Source of the DNA: Trifolium pratense
Taxonomy: Eukaryota; Streptophyta; Magnoliopsida; Fabales; Fabaceae
Assembly: GCF_020283565.1 (NCBI RefSeq)
Contig: NC_060065.1
Location: 40,040,409-40,104,408 of the forward strand
Direction of reading: 5' to 3'
Length of the DNA stretch: 64,000 nt
Positions 23,473 to 36,066 of the stretch are shown here, in pieces. The notes beneath the pieces are model-generated. The model saw nothing but the letters and a program-made list of their open reading frames with translations. It made no database searches and was not told where the DNA came from. The translations under genes and the position numbers were made by a program. Numbering within the stretch: the first letter of the stretch is position 1; every line of letters begins with the position of its first letter.

Positions 23473-23806
23473 GGCTTAATAGAATAGTCCCTTAAAGACA
23501 TTTTTGATTTCATATTGGTCCCTTAAAGAAAAAAAAAAAACCGAATAGGTCCCTTAAAGAAAAAAAGGTCCGAATAGGTCCCTTAAAGACAAATCCGTCA
23601 ATTAGTTTGGTCTTTTTCATCCATTTGTTCGAGGACCAAACTGATTAATGGAGATGTCTTTAAGAGACCAAACTGATTAACGGAGATGTCTTTAAATGAC
23701 CTATTTGGACATTTTTTTTTTAGGGGACCTATTCGGTCTTTTTTTTCTTTAAGGGACCAATGTAAAACAAAAAATATCTTTAAGGGACCATTTTACTAAT
23801 TAAGCC
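23473..23806. mobile_element. Mutator-type MITE, 334 bp (GGCTTAAT ends)
   Basis: Ends GGCTTAAT...AGTCCCTTAAAGA and TCTTTAAGGGACCA...ATTAAGCC are inverted, with several internal GGTCCCTTAAAGA units. The flanks TAAAATGTT (23464-23472) and TAAAATATT (23807-23815) form a 9-bp target duplication with one difference. Confidence 0.8.
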
Positions 23807-23815
23807 TAAAATATT

Positions 23816-25655
23816 CTATGATTGGACATTTAATTGAGTTAGTTCATAGAACTTTGAAGTCACCATATTTCTTCAACAACAAATTGTTCCAAAAAAAATA
23901 CACTGGCAGCCACTTCCCTTTCAATTAAGACATTTATGATGCACACGTGATCCCTTCACCAAAATTCAATACCTAAATATGAGGAACTTGTGTTACCTAA
24001 CCATAAAAAGATAATATGGAAATTGTCAAATTTTCCACTAATTGCTTTATTTTTGCCAAACCATGTCAAAATTCCATTATCTAACTGTTCATTTTTTTTT
24101 TCCCTTTTAAAATATGATGATTGTGATGGCACACACGGATTTAGTCTATTTCATGAATATGTACATCTTTTCAAACTATTGATATTAAATTACTTTGATC
24201 AAGGCTAGTCTAATCAACAATGCAAAAAAATAAACAATGCAACTTTCTTTTTAATACAAAATTTAAGATGAAAATATGATGATCCAATTCAAAGTAGGGT
24301 TAGACATTCGGTTTCAAAGAACTCTTACAAAAGAAGGATGCAAAATTATTTAGAGGAGATGAAGATTCAATCTGAACTTTTTTTTGGGTACAAATCATCA
24401 ATGTGGACTTTATCGGTGGATAATATGTAAATACATGTTAGTCGGTCCTAGGGGTATTAAAAAAAATGTAAATGCATGTAAACATTTTTTTAACTTTATA
24501 TTTTTCTTAGGGTCGACCCAATAAGACCGCAAGCAAAATAATTCAGATTTTGAACGTAAATATATTATTCATTAATAATCAGGTCTCTGCACAAGATGAA
24601 AAAAGATTGGTAAAAGAGGAACTACAAAATAAAGGTGTCGTATATAGCGAAACACCAATGAAAATACCAAGACACCACCTAATAGAGATTCACTTATAAT
24701 CTCATTGTTAGAAAAGATCAATCCGACGCATAAAAATTTCACTAGACACTAACTTCCGATCTCGAATAAAAAATAATTGGCCCATAAGAATCCAAAAAGC
24801 AGCTGTTAAACAAAAAGTTGATAAAATCCAATTAAACTAAAAGACCTATAACTTTATTCAAATTTCACTTAGATCTATAGATTTATTGAGTTGGCCTTGA
24901 TGTTTATTGACTTGGTGAATTCTTCATATTAATCTCATCTAAATTTTTTCATATAAAGAATACTTCATCAATATCACTATTCTTTTGATGACTTAATTAT
25001 TAAATTATACAACATAAACACAATTTTCTTCACTCTATGTTAACGGATTGAATTTGAAATTATGGTAGTAGGAAATTGTCAATTACTTAAAGTTGACTTA
25101 GAGGGAATGCATAAAATTAGCTGCATTGACTATTTGATTCACGTGTGGCTGGATCCACCTGGCCCCATGTATATGCTTATCACAATTTTATAGCAAATGT
25201 AATTTGAGCACTTATATATATATATCACTTTTTGTTTGGTTTGATCCTACTACTATAGTACCCTGGTGAATATTGTTAAGGACAAGTTTGACAAATTTTG
25301 TACAACTGTAGTAAGTTTGATAAATGTAACCTTCATATATAGGACAAGTTTATATAATGCCATTATTCAGGAAATTAAATAAATACTACATATAAATTAG
25401 TTATATTTGTCCAAGACAAAAAAAGTCACATTTGAACATTTTTCACCTCATAGCATAATTAATGACTTTTTTTTTTAAACTAAAAGGACCAAGTTCAAAC
25501 GAAAACAAAAATTTAAGAAATTTTGCGTGTGAAATTTCGAGATAAATCTTTAAAGATCAAACAGTAGAGCTCACTAGAGACTCGACAATAGAGAAACTGA
25601 AGGAACTTAGGATAATGAGTGGCCTGCAAAGTGAGTTTCACGAGTGATAACCTGC
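23816..25655. other. Gene-free stretch
   Basis: AT-rich DNA. I see no exon, SINE or MITE that I can support in this interval. Confidence 0.45.
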
Positions 25656-25838
25656 GATGTAGACGGTCTTAATTTGAGGAGGTTAAGACCGTCTACATCA
25701 GATAGCAAGCCCTCTCGACACCCTTCGATGTAGACGGTCTTAATATCTTAGATTGAGGAGGTTAAGACCGTCTACATCAGATAGCGAGCCCTCTCGACAT
25801 CCTTCGATGTAGACGGTCTTAATATCTTAGATTGAGAA
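25656..25838. repeat. Tandem array of perfect hairpins (71/79-bp units)
   Basis: Units start at 25656, 25727 and 25806 (2.4 copies). Each full unit has GATGTAGACGGTCTTAA, a 10- or 18-base loop, then the perfect complement TTAAGACCGTCTACATC, followed by AGATAGC(A/G)AGCCCTCTCG. The third unit breaks off after the loop. Its GC content is higher than that of the flanks. Confidence 0.9.
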
Positions 25839-26783
25839 GATACTAGCACCCATCAATTTACTATATGTTCTTAGTGCATATGTGTCATTCAACATGCATG
25901 AAACTTTTTTTTTCTTCATAAATTTCTTCCAATAGATATAATTCTATTTGAGACGTCGGATACTAAATACATTATTTAGTAAAAAAAAATTCATTTGTTT
26001 GATTTTTTAATCACATATATTTAATGATTTTTTTTTTGTAAGGTATTATTTAACGATATGATCTTTTATATGTGTGCAAGAGTGTTAGATTAAAAAAAAA
26101 AATTCATTTATTTTTAAAATCAATTTTTAATTATTTAGCTGCATCTCAATTGGTTTTTATTTTTATTTGTGCTGAATATTCAAAGGAGAAAAGATTCTTA
26201 TTCAGAGAATGTTTTATTGCTGCATTTTTATTTTAAAAAATTATATGTCCATAATCTTTGCTTATCTTGAAATCTTACTACAACCTTTTTAAGTTTTAAA
26301 TGGAAACGAAAGGTCTTCTATATAATTCACATCCTCATGGATTCGTGGGTGAATGTTTTCAGCAAATTGTAAATATTGTAACTTATTTAATTTACCGAAA
26401 AAGGACATTGATTTCTCTCTCATTCCTAGAAGTTGCCAAATGTTTCACAAAGAAATCTCACTTTTGTATAGTGGAAAATATATTTGGAGAGGATAAAATA
26501 TGTCATTGTAGTTGTTGATTAAAAAAATAATGATTGAGATTTAATATTTTTTATAGTTTTGAGGAGAGATAAATTAAAATAGAATAAAATTAGTGTAAAT
26601 CCCTTATCACCCTTCTTTTTGGCGGTAGACTGTAACCATTGGCATTGTCTTGGTTAGTTTGATATATTTGATCCTTATAATTGTGTACTTTCAAAGTGCT
26701 TGTGGGACGAAAGAAGTTGAGCCCTTAAAAAATGAAACCATACCACACTTTTTTTCTTGGTAGAGGATTTACAAATATGAATG
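25839..26783. other. Gene-free stretch
   Basis: Low-complexity AT-rich DNA; a 72-codon frame at 26300-26518 shows no motif and is probably chance. Confidence 0.45.
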
Positions 26784-27297
26784 TGTTGGGTCATTGGAGG
26801 GCAATTTAGGAGATTATTTATATTGGATTTAAAGTAATTGTATAAATGATTTTGACAATACATCTATATTTAAAATTCGAAGGCATTGAGTTTACGGGTC
26901 TTTTCATTTAAGTTTCTATTTTTTTTAAGTGATGTGAGACTTAATCCATCACACACATTCCACAACAATTTCTGCCTCAAGTGTGAGTCATTGCATCACT
27001 TACACCGCGGTTGTCATTGCTCAACGGGACTCGTTGTCTTATCACATTTGTCGGGAAGACTTTCGATACAAGGAGTTAGTCGAACCATTGACTCTAATAC
27101 CACTGTTGGGTCATGAGGGGGCAATCTAGGGGATTATTCATATTGGGCTCAAAGAAACTTAAGTGATGTTGACACCATATTTTTATCCGGAAACTTTAAA
27201 GCATTGAGTTTGTGTGTCTTTTCGCTTATAAAATGGCACAACCTCTACTTTTATAAACAACAATGTGATACTTAACTCACCAGAAACATTTATCACA
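26784..27297 (-). mobile_element. TRIM-like LTR retroelement, minus strand
   Basis: Two diverged terminal repeats start TGTTGGGTCAT (26784 and 27104) and end ...CACA near 26966 and 27297; they share GGCAAT.TAGG.GATTAT, GCATTGAGTTT and TGTCTTTTC-like blocks. Read on the minus strand, the repeat ends CCCAACA at 27104 and is followed at once by GTGGTATTAGAGTC (27103-27090), a primer-binding site close to initiator tRNA-Met. The internal part is only about 135 bp with no protein, as in TRIMs. The target duplication is not clear and the repeats are strongly diverged, so the insertion is old. Confidence 0.65.
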
Positions 27298-27395
27298 ATA
27301 AAATGAAATTACATATATTGTTTTATAATATCCCATTCTTTTTAATTAAAGAGTATGTAATAGTTATCTTTTTTTTGTTTAAAAAAAATAGTATG

Positions 27396-27517
27396 GTCCT
27401 TGTAAGGTTAACTTAGTTGGTAGGGATATCACATTATATATGCAGAAGTTGGTGTTCAAATTCCGGACACTCTATTTATTTGCTTTAAGGTGAAATTTTT
27501 AACTACTAGGTTATTTG
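27396..27517 (+). mobile_element. Family A SINE
   Basis: Begins GTCCTTGTAAGGTTAACTTA with box A-like AACTTAGTTGGTAGGG, has a mutated box B (GGTGTTCAAATTCCGG) and ends GGTTATTTG. A perfect 14-bp target duplication AAAAAAATAGTATG flanks it (27382-27395, 27518-27531). Confidence 0.88.
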
Positions 27518-27855
27518 AAAAAAATAGTATGTTGAATAAAAAGAATTAAAAGTAATTATTTTCAACATATGAGTTAATTATTGATTAAAATAATTGTACA
27601 TGTTTACCCCATTTGTTAATTCTCATGACGAAAATTGATCACCTAACGTCCTAACTCCCCTGTCCTCCTATCATATTTCAGCACAAAACACTCTTTAGGC
27701 TATATCTTTCTTTACTCTATCCTCATCAAATAATATAAATTATTTACAATATCATTAAATTAATAAATTGACTCCTATAGTTTTGTTCTAAATAAAAGGT
27801 CATGATTCAAGAAAATTCCTATGGATGCCAGCTTATCAACAACCAATGTGAATTC

Positions 27856-27874
27856 TTTTCTTTTTTTTAAACAT
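27856..27874 (-). mobile_element. Micro-retroinsertion (19 bp)
   Basis: The 13-bp sequence CCAATGTGAATTC is repeated at 27843-27855 and 27875-27887 and encloses only a T-rich 19-mer, which reads ATGTTT followed by an interrupted A tail on the minus strand. This is the layout of an extremely 5'-truncated retroposon. Confidence 0.65.
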
Positions 27875-28804
27875 CCAATGTGAATTCAATACATACAAAA
27901 AAAAAATAGAGATATTTTTATTACTAGCTTTTTTTTATAATTATTTATTACTAGTTTTGAGCCAAGCATAAGTACAAGTTAATTAGTAATTCATGATGAA
28001 GATGATTAAATAATTCAACGAAAACAAAAAGATAAATTAATAGGAGAGAGAGATCATGCACAAGTGGACAAAACAAAAAATAATGTCTATGTCATCACTC
28101 TCATCACCTAGTGTACCCTACTTCTCCTTTGGATGGGGCTGCTTCATGTGCCAACTCCCTAATTATTATTTATTTTTTTGTAAATTTTTATATTTTCATT
28201 CAATTTAATTCACATTTTTTTTTATAAATCAAAGATATCATTTACATGTAAATGTAGAGAGTAATCACCTCGAATTAATTGTGATCCATTTAAGAAGTTA
28301 ATTTTTCCCAATAAATATTTCTCCATATCCATCAATCAGAGATCAAATTTAGAACTAATTGGTTAAATGAATCATGTATCTATATCTTGTGTCATACTAT
28401 TTAGTTAATTACAACAAATTTATTTTATAATAGTGTGATGATGACATTTATACAATAATTTATTTTATTTTACGGTCACATAATAATTACTAAGAAATAA
28501 AAATTGTAATTTTAAATCGGATATCTACATATTTAAAGTTTATACAATATTTTACTATCTAAATTGTGTTTATGGAATAATATTCATAAATTTTTTAATA
28601 TAACAAAATTAATCAAAGATCCTTACATTAGAGATACACATCACTACATAAGCCAGTTGGCAGCTATTCTTTTGTGCACATCATCATATAAACATATTTC
28701 TAATAATAATAATAATGAAAATACAACAATTTAATTACATAATTACCCTCACACTTAACAACTAATTACATGTTGACTTTTCCACTTGTGTTCCCACTCT
28801 CATT

Positions 28805-28814
28805 TATATATATA
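28805..28814 (+). promoter_or_regulatory. TATA box of the NAC gene
   Basis: TATATATATA lies 117 bp before the NAC start codon, and a CT-rich stretch follows (CACCTCCTCCTTCTC), a usual plant promoter and leader arrangement. Confidence 0.6.
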
Positions 28815-28930
28815 CACCTTTCACCTCCTCCTTCTCTATAATTATTTCTATCTTTCAAAAATTTATCATCAATTCAAATCTTTCTCCTCCTAGAACATAT
28901 CTTTATTTGAAACAAAAAAGTTTTAAGAAA

Positions 28931-31900
28931 ATGAGCAACATAAGCATGGTAGAGGCAAAGCTTCCACCAGGATTCAGATTTCATCCAAGAGATGAAGAAC
29001 TTGTTTGTGATTACTTGATGAAGAAGGTGACACATAGTGATTCCTTTCTCATGATTGATGTTGACCTTAACAAGTGTGAGCCATGGGATATTCCTGGTTA
29101 GTATTAATTCTCTATATATCAATGAATCTTTATTCTTTCCCTTCTTGATCATGCATTCCTTAATATAAATAGTTATTATTGCCTCATATATACACATGCT
29201 ATGTTTCTTTGTATACATATTCATTAGAGCTTAGAGTAAAAAAAAATATCATTAGACCTTCACAAAAATTTATCTTGCCTTAACAAGTGATTGTTAGCTT
29301 CACATTAAAAAAAAAATATTTATCTTACCTTAGAGATTGTTAGGTTCTAGTGGAGTGTATTTCTGATACCTCTTTATTTTTCTTGATACCTCTTTATTTT
29401 TCTTAATTTTTTCTTGTACTATTTTCGTTTCTTTATTTATATATATTTATATATAATATAATATATTTTCCATTTAAAAAAAAATTCACAAAAATTAATA
29501 TATAATATTTCATTATTTATGTTTTCTATCCTATTTCTAATGTAAAATGAAAAAATAAATAAGATTCTTTGTATTTATTTATGCTTGATCCATCAATTTT
29601 TCAGTTTGCTATATTGCGGTTGGTAAAGTACAAATGAGTTGTTACTTTCAATTATGTTGAATTCTTGTGGTGTTTTAAAATTTTGATAAGGGTAAAATTG
29701 ACTGTGTGATTGAGTTTATGATAGCAACTGTAATGGTTATAATAGATCCCAATTTGTATGTACACTTGTAAAGTGTGTGTGTGCGCGCGCGCGCTTTGAT
29801 AAGAAAATTTTACCTATTAAGTAATTGTGAGTAATGATGCATCATAGTAGAATTATATATCACAAGTCTATTTAATTTCCAATTTTGGTAAACCAGAATT
29901 TGACACTTTATGTTAATTTAATGGTATCATATGTCATAGAGAAGTAACCATGCTATTTTGAAATTTGATTCTACTGCTTAATTCATTTGAGCATATAGAG
30001 AAATTATTATTAATAAAAGTGAAATTAACAATTATTTTACAATTATACTTAAAAATATTTGAATTATATATCTCCTTTAAAATTATAATATCAAACTTTT
30101 CTTTTGTTTACAAAGAAGCAGATAATCGAATTCAATACCTCATGCATAATATTTAAACCCTTCACCACTAAATTAAACCTAAACAATATCAAACTCTGAT
30201 TACCACTAAGTAGACGACGACATCTCGTAAACTGCTAACAAAATTTTCATTTCATACTTAGATCAACACCACCTATGAACAAAATGTTAATTGCAAAGTG
30301 GAATCTCTGATTTATTCATCATAGGCAATGCCTTATATAGGCTTAGTTACAATACAATGAGTTTAGACTAGATACAAGGCCAAGCCAAGCCAAGCCCAAC
30401 AGCAGGCCAGGCCAGCCAACCCGCGCGCCTGCATATGCTGCTTGCTGCACAAGCCAAGCCACACACTACTAAGCCTAAGCAAACATAAGCCTATTCCTAA
30501 CACAAAATGTAACATGAATATACATATATTTTCTATTTTTATTTTTGTGAAATAATTAGAAAGCATATAACATTATTTTTAGTTTTCAATTTTTATGTAG
30601 GTCATAAGTTGACATAAGCCTTTGTATTTTAATGAGTGTCATGTGGTTTATTCCTAATCCCAGCCATATTATATAATAGAGATAGCTAGGTACAGGTGGC
30701 GGCACTCAAGCACTACATAATAAAGAAAAATATTGAAAAATAGTACTATTATTATATTTTTTTATTAAGGATACAATAAAATGGAAAATAGTACCATATT
30801 GTTTTAAAAAGAAATTTATAATTCTATGATTTAAAAAATTTTGCTATAAAATGTTTACATGAATAAATAAAATTATTTTTTGATAAAAATTATAATAAGT
30901 AGTTTTTTACATAAATAAATACATACTCATACACGCACCTTGAAAAATGATGTAATTAAGTTGAGGTTAAAATCTTGAATAAGCATGGCAAATGGACTAA
31001 GATCTATCCGCGCTTGTTTGGACCCGCCCCGAATTTAGCGGGAAAAAGTCGACCTAAAATTTAATTACATGGGTGGGTGCATGGTGTGCTTACACCCGCC
31101 CCGTCTTACTTAAAATTACTATATTGTTCTTATATTTAACAAAAAAATTTACCTACTTATCCTTCTTAAAAAGAAAATAAATTTTGTAACATGATTTTTT
31201 TTCAATTTTTATCTTTTTTTAAAAAAAAAAACTTTAAAACAGGATTTATTTTTTCAAAAACAACTTTTTTAAATGATAGTTTCTGCTGATAAAGGCAGGA
31301 TGGAGACCCTTTCCTCACTAGAGGTGGAGGTGAGCGGTCAATTATTATCGTCGATATAATTTGGACGCATAAGCAAAGATGGTATAGGGAGATAGGGACA
31401 AGTGCGGAGGTGGTACAACTCAGTCCGTCCCGCTCCACTGTCATGCCTAATCTTGAATAAGAAGCTCTAAAAATCATATACTCCATAAGATAACAATATA
31501 CAGTACTTCCTAACAGTATTTGCAATATATATACTGTGTATTACCTTGATTAAAAAATTAAAATAAAATTGACACACTGCACTTGTCCTATTATAAAGTG
31601 TTTGTTTGATAGTGATTCTTATCATAATAATGCAAATCATTGTTTACATTGCAAGGCAACAACACGCCTATACTATACATGAACGTGATTAACTTACAAT
31701 ACATGTCATACTAAAGTGATTGAACTTCAAGCTTTGCTGATCCTACATTTTATGTCAATCAAAAAGAAAAGACTAAAAGAAAACACTTTCAAGTGTTTTA
31801 AGATGAGTTTGTGTAAAAAGAAAAGTGTTTTAATATGAGTTATTTTGTTTAATATCTCATTTTAAATAATAAATTTTATTAACTTATCAAATTGAATATT

Positions 31901-34900
31901 TGTTTAAAACTATTTGTGCATAAAAATTGATATATTTATCTTAGGTAAAATTTTCCTCCATTTTTAACATTATTTATTTTAAATGTAATTTTTTTAACTA
32001 ATTATAATTTTATTTTATAAATCTATAAATAGTTATAGAACTTTTATATCACCAAGGGCAAAATAGAATTTTAGGTTTGATATGATGGGTCAACATTGGA
32101 ACTTTGGTGAAGTAGGCCATGTGTATGTATTTTAATTATTTTGAAAATAATTTCAACTGTGTTTGATCATGAAATCGCGATAATCAGTTTTGTATTTTAT
32201 ATAAGCATGTCATGACTGAAAAGAAATTGATAAGGATAGCCAAATTAAAAGACACATCAACTATTAATGGAAGATGCTACAATTATGTATATATGGGGCC
32301 TATACAATAGTATCTAGATTATATAAGTTGCATCCAAACAATAATAATAATTAGTCAAAAAAACAAAATAAAAATTATAGTTTATGCATTTCTTTCCTCT
32401 ATTTTGCCTCAAGCAAAATTATCAATTCTTGTAATAATTAAAAAAAAAATGCCGTAAACTTAACTCAATTGTTAAAAATATCACATTTATGTGTAGAAAT
32501 TAAATTCAAATTTTTGATACTCCACTTATTTATATTATAGATAAAATTTTAGATACTTAGATTATTTGACAAAATAAAAATCATGAGCATTTGTAACCAA
32601 AAAATAAAAAAAATAAAAAAAAATCATGAGCATTTAATTCAGTAGATTAAGTTAAACTATGATAATATATTATTAATGAGGACACTTGGTTTTAACTAGT
32701 CATAGTTGACTTAACATAAAACTAATTTACACCTTTTCTTGTGATCTATAACTGCACATGTTCCTCATCTTACTCAAATTCATATAACAAAAAGAATTTC
32801 AACCCCCATGTTCTATTTGACATACTTATTTCTACCATACATACCCCTCTCCCACAATGTAATTTATTCTAGCAATTTTTTTTTTTTTCATTTTATATAT
32901 CTCTTACAATATTAATACTATCATTTTTTTTTCCTTCATATTATATACTTTTAACTATTTATTCTTCTATATTTTCTCTATTCTTAGGATATTTCTTTTT
33001 CATATCATTAATAAATAGTAATTTTTTAAAAAGTCATAAAACAAACTATGGTTCTAAACATGAGATGCGGGTTAGTGATTGTATAGCTAGATAACTTTAG
33101 GTGGTATAACGCTAAATAGAGTTTTAACTTAGTTTGATTTTGTTTTGGGATGAATATTACATGTACTTACCTTATTATGGTTGGTCGAGTACTTATTGTA
33201 TTTTTTCCTTGTAATATATAAATATTTTCCCGTAAAAAAAAAAATCTCGAGTGATGAAGTTTAAATTCTGTGAATAGTATTATGTCACACATATTTAGTA
33301 AACTTTTGTTTTATTTTGGTATTAACCTTCCGATTCCCAGAAGTAGGGAATTCTGATATTCTAGAATTTGGCTGCAAGATAAGTAAGTGTGTCCAATAAT
33401 TGTTCCTACCAAGACTCAAATTCAAATTCTTTCGAATAATTCGTTTTTGAGGGAGCTCATTAACTAACTGAGCCCAATATTTTAGTTTAGGAAATATAAT
33501 TTTTGTTAGCAATGATATAATTATTGATTAATTATTAAAATTTGAATGTAATGAATATGATGCAGATGCAGCATGTGTGGGAGGGAAAGAATGGTATTTC
33601 TATACACAAAGAGACCGTAAGTATGCCACAGGACTACGAACAAATCGTGCAACTGCATCAGGCTATTGGAAGGCAACTGGAAAAGACAGATCTATCCTTC
33701 GCAAAGGCACTCTTGTTGGAATGAGAAAGACTTTAGTGTTCTATCAAGGAAGGGCACCTAAAGGAAGAAAAACTGAATGGGTTATGCATGAATTTCGCAT
33801 TGAGGGTCCTCATGGCCCTCCTAAAATTTCTTCTTCTAAGGTAAATATTATATTAGATCAATTTAAATTTATTTTTCCATACAAATATTTTGATTATGTG
33901 CATTGATCAGCTAAGTATTATATATTCACTTGGTAACATTTTATTTTGTTTTAAGGGATAATCTCCTTTATTGTAATCATTGAACAATCAAATTGAATTA
34001 TCTAAACAATTAGAATAGTTGAATGGATGTACCAAAAAAAAAAAAAAAAAAAAAAAGAATAGTTGAATGGAGATCAAACGATTTATATTTTAAATTAATA
34101 AATTTAAAATATAAATTGTCTGACTATTTTTTATGATGTACGTTGATATGTTAATTCTAGAGAATATGTAAATTTTGGGAGGGGGAGGCGTCCCCTAAAA
34201 TAGACTTGATTTTTTTTTTTAAAAGACGGATCTCTAATAAAATGAATATTTTATTAAAAATGGTGGGTGTCGACCTTTAGACATTTTTAGAGGTTCACAT
34301 TAGAAGACGCGAATATTTGTGGCTGCGGAAAAATGAATTTCATGACTTTTGTGTTATTATTGAATAATTAATGGTATTGGTACAGCATACAAATTTTCTC
34401 ATGCTAAATAGCACAATCTTTATTTTAATTTGCCTTGGAGAAAAATGACTATATAGTATTTGGGGTATTTAGTTTTCCATTTACAAGAAATGGTCAACTT
34501 TTCTTAACAGTAATTCATTTAGTATCTTCATAATAAAATATATTTTGCAATATATTTTTGGTAAATATTGTATTATTTCTCTTGCATGAATCATGGAGGC
34601 AACTTGTGATTCACAATAAAATATTAAAGGACTTTTGACTTTTGGAATATGTTTTTATCTTGTATTGAAACCATATTTGTCTCACATGGCTATTGGCTAC
34701 AATGTGACTACAAAAAGATATTGGGTAGCTTACCTAAGTAGATCCTCTTTGAATTTTTTATCAAACACTTATGTAAGCATATCAAACTACAAAATTTTCC
34801 CATTTACAAATATTTACGTATGTCCTTTGTTGAAAATAGGTTTGCTATAGCCAACAACACAAAACCGTCTTATCTTAATTAAATGACTTATTTTAAATTC

Positions 34901-35981
34901 GATAAATTAGTTTTCAAAATATTCATAATGTTTCTTCCAAGTCTATAAATTGTCTAATAATTTTTTTTAAAAGTCATGAATTTTTTACTTGATGAATGCA
35001 AATAATCGCTAATCTAATTGCTGAAAATTGAGATACCTTGTATGTTGAGGTGGCAGGATTTGCAACGGTTAAGATAATTGTTAATATTTCTTTAGTCTTT
35101 ATAAGAAATTTTTTATTTTTAGACTTCTATTTTGTCTTTAAGATTAATTAGAAGTTGATACGGTATGTTTCATTGTCTTACGTGACTCACTGAGTTAAGC
35201 TTATGTCCCTCAATTTTTGTATATATCTTTTTTTATATATAATAAAAAGATATGGGCAAAGGATGAAGACGACGTCTACTTTATCCCCTGATATCTAGAT
35301 GTTCTTCGCTTTATAAAAAAAAATTAGACTCATGAAAGGATTGTCGTATTTGGTCAATCTTTTAGACCAAATACATTAATCTTTCTATAAATCTAAAAAA
35401 TAAACTTGTTTTTATATTATTACACTTATTTATTTGTTTTCTTAAAATGATATTTATTTTAGAAGAAAAGTAATAATTTTTATAATTTTATGTATATGCA
35501 GGAAGATTGGGTTTTGTGTAGGGTGTTCTACAAAAACAGAGAAGTTGCTACAAAACCAAGCATGGGTAGTTGCTATGATGACACAGGATCTTCATCACTT
35601 CCAGCATTAATGGATTCTTACATAAGTTTTGATCAAGCTCAATTCCATACAGATGAATTTGAGCAAGTGCCCTGCTTCTCCATTTTTTCTCAAAACCAAA
35701 CAAACCCTATCTTCAACCATATAACAACCAATAATATGGAACCAAAATTACCTATATCCAACAATAACAATGCAACTACATTTGGAGAAGCACCTTATAG
35801 TTTAGACCCTTTATCATGTGATAGAAAAGTTTTAAAAGCTGTTTTGAGTCAACTCTCAAAAATGGAAAGAAACCCTATTAATAATCAAATTCTAAAAGGG
35901 TCATCACCAAGCTTAGGAGAAGGAAGTTCTGAAAGTTACTTATCTGATGTGGGTATGCCCCACATGTGGAACAATTACTAA
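28931..35981 (+). CDS. NAC1: NAC-domain transcription factor, NAC1 (ANAC021/022) type
   Basis: Three exons, 28931-29096, 33566-33840 and 35502-35981, join in frame to 306 residues. The NAC DNA-binding domain spans about residues 11-160: [19 protein letters not shown] (subdomain A), [13 protein letters not shown] (B), [20 protein letters not shown] and [11 protein letters not shown] (C), [20 protein letters not shown] and WVMHEFR (D), [11 protein letters not shown] (E). The intron positions are those of the family. The C-terminal part resembles Arabidopsis NAC1, with [23 protein letters not shown] and the end GEGSSES(Y)LSDVGMP. NAC1 acts in the nucleus in auxin-dependent lateral root formation and is repressed by miR164; the target site is kept here. 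Intron 1 (4.5 kb) and intron 2 (1.7 kb) carry several transposon remnants. In frame ATG codons exist at residues 1 and 6; I used the first. Confidence 0.92.
29779..29795. repeat. GT/GC alternating tract in NAC intron 1
   Basis: GTGTGTGTGCGCGCGCGCGC is a purine-pyrimidine alternating run that could adopt Z-DNA; it is otherwise a simple repeat. Confidence 0.7.
30190..30502 (-). mobile_element. Single LTR fragment with primer site, in NAC intron 1
   Basis: On the minus strand it starts TGTTAGGAATAGGC at 30502, has a TATATAAGGC promoter-like box (about 30333), and about 296 bp later meets GTGGTAATCAGAG (30206-30194), similar to the initiator tRNA-Met primer site with one extra base. GCCAAGCC-type short repeats lie at 30380-30470. 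No second LTR or coding region is visible in the intron. Confidence 0.45.
30984..31448. mobile_element. 465-bp non-autonomous element in NAC intron 1
   Basis: Weak inverted ends CATGGCAAATGGA / TCCACTGTCATG enclose GC-richer DNA with ACCCGCCCCG and CCCGCTCC blocks. The 13-bp sequence AATCTTGAATAAG is repeated directly outside (30971-30983, 31449-31461). Confidence 0.6.
32455..32573 (+). mobile_element. Degenerate family A SINE in NAC intron 1
   Basis: CTTAACTCAATTGTTA, TCAAATTTTTGATACTCCAC and the end TTAGATTATTTGAC match the SINE at 27396 in order and spacing, although box B is destroyed. Confidence 0.6.
32593..32618 (+). mobile_element. Micro-retroinsertion (GTAACC plus A-rich tail)
   Basis: A 17-bp direct repeat AAAAATCATGAGCATTT (32576-32592, 32619-32635) flanks GTAACC and an interrupted A tail. 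The GACC/TACC-like end before the A tail resembles the 3' end of family A SINEs. Confidence 0.6.
34027..34055 (+). mobile_element. Micro-retroinsertion (ATGTACC plus ~22 A) in NAC intron 2
   Basis: A perfect 15-bp direct repeat AGAATAGTTGAATGG (34012-34026, 34056-34070) encloses only ATGTACC and a pure poly(A) run. Confidence 0.8.
35662..35682 (+). promoter_or_regulatory. miR164 target site in NAC exon 3
   Basis: The site reads AGCAAGTGCCCTGCTTCTCC followed by A and encodes EQVPCFS. Against the known miR164 sequence it pairs along the whole 5' and central part, with mismatches only at its two most miRNA-3' distal positions (first and fifth base of the site). This is the site known from NAC1/CUC genes of other plants. 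Confidence 0.92.
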
Positions 35982-36066
35982 TGTGGTTTACTTCACTCCT
36001 ATTTCAAATTTCTTGGTTTGGCTTTCCTCAAGTTTAAGAAATCGGATTTCTACGGATGTTGCATTA

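Noticed and set aside
25656..25838. CRISPR-like array
   Set aside because: Only 2.4 units, palindromic repeats with similar spacers in a plant genome; not a CRISPR.
29341..29410. Two tandem 20-bp units TGATACCTCTTTATTTTTCT as a further micro-insertion
   Set aside because: No poly(A) or extra bases between the units, so simple slippage is sufficient.
33542..33724. 60-codon frame in NAC exon 2
   Set aside because: Wrong frame of the NAC domain exon.
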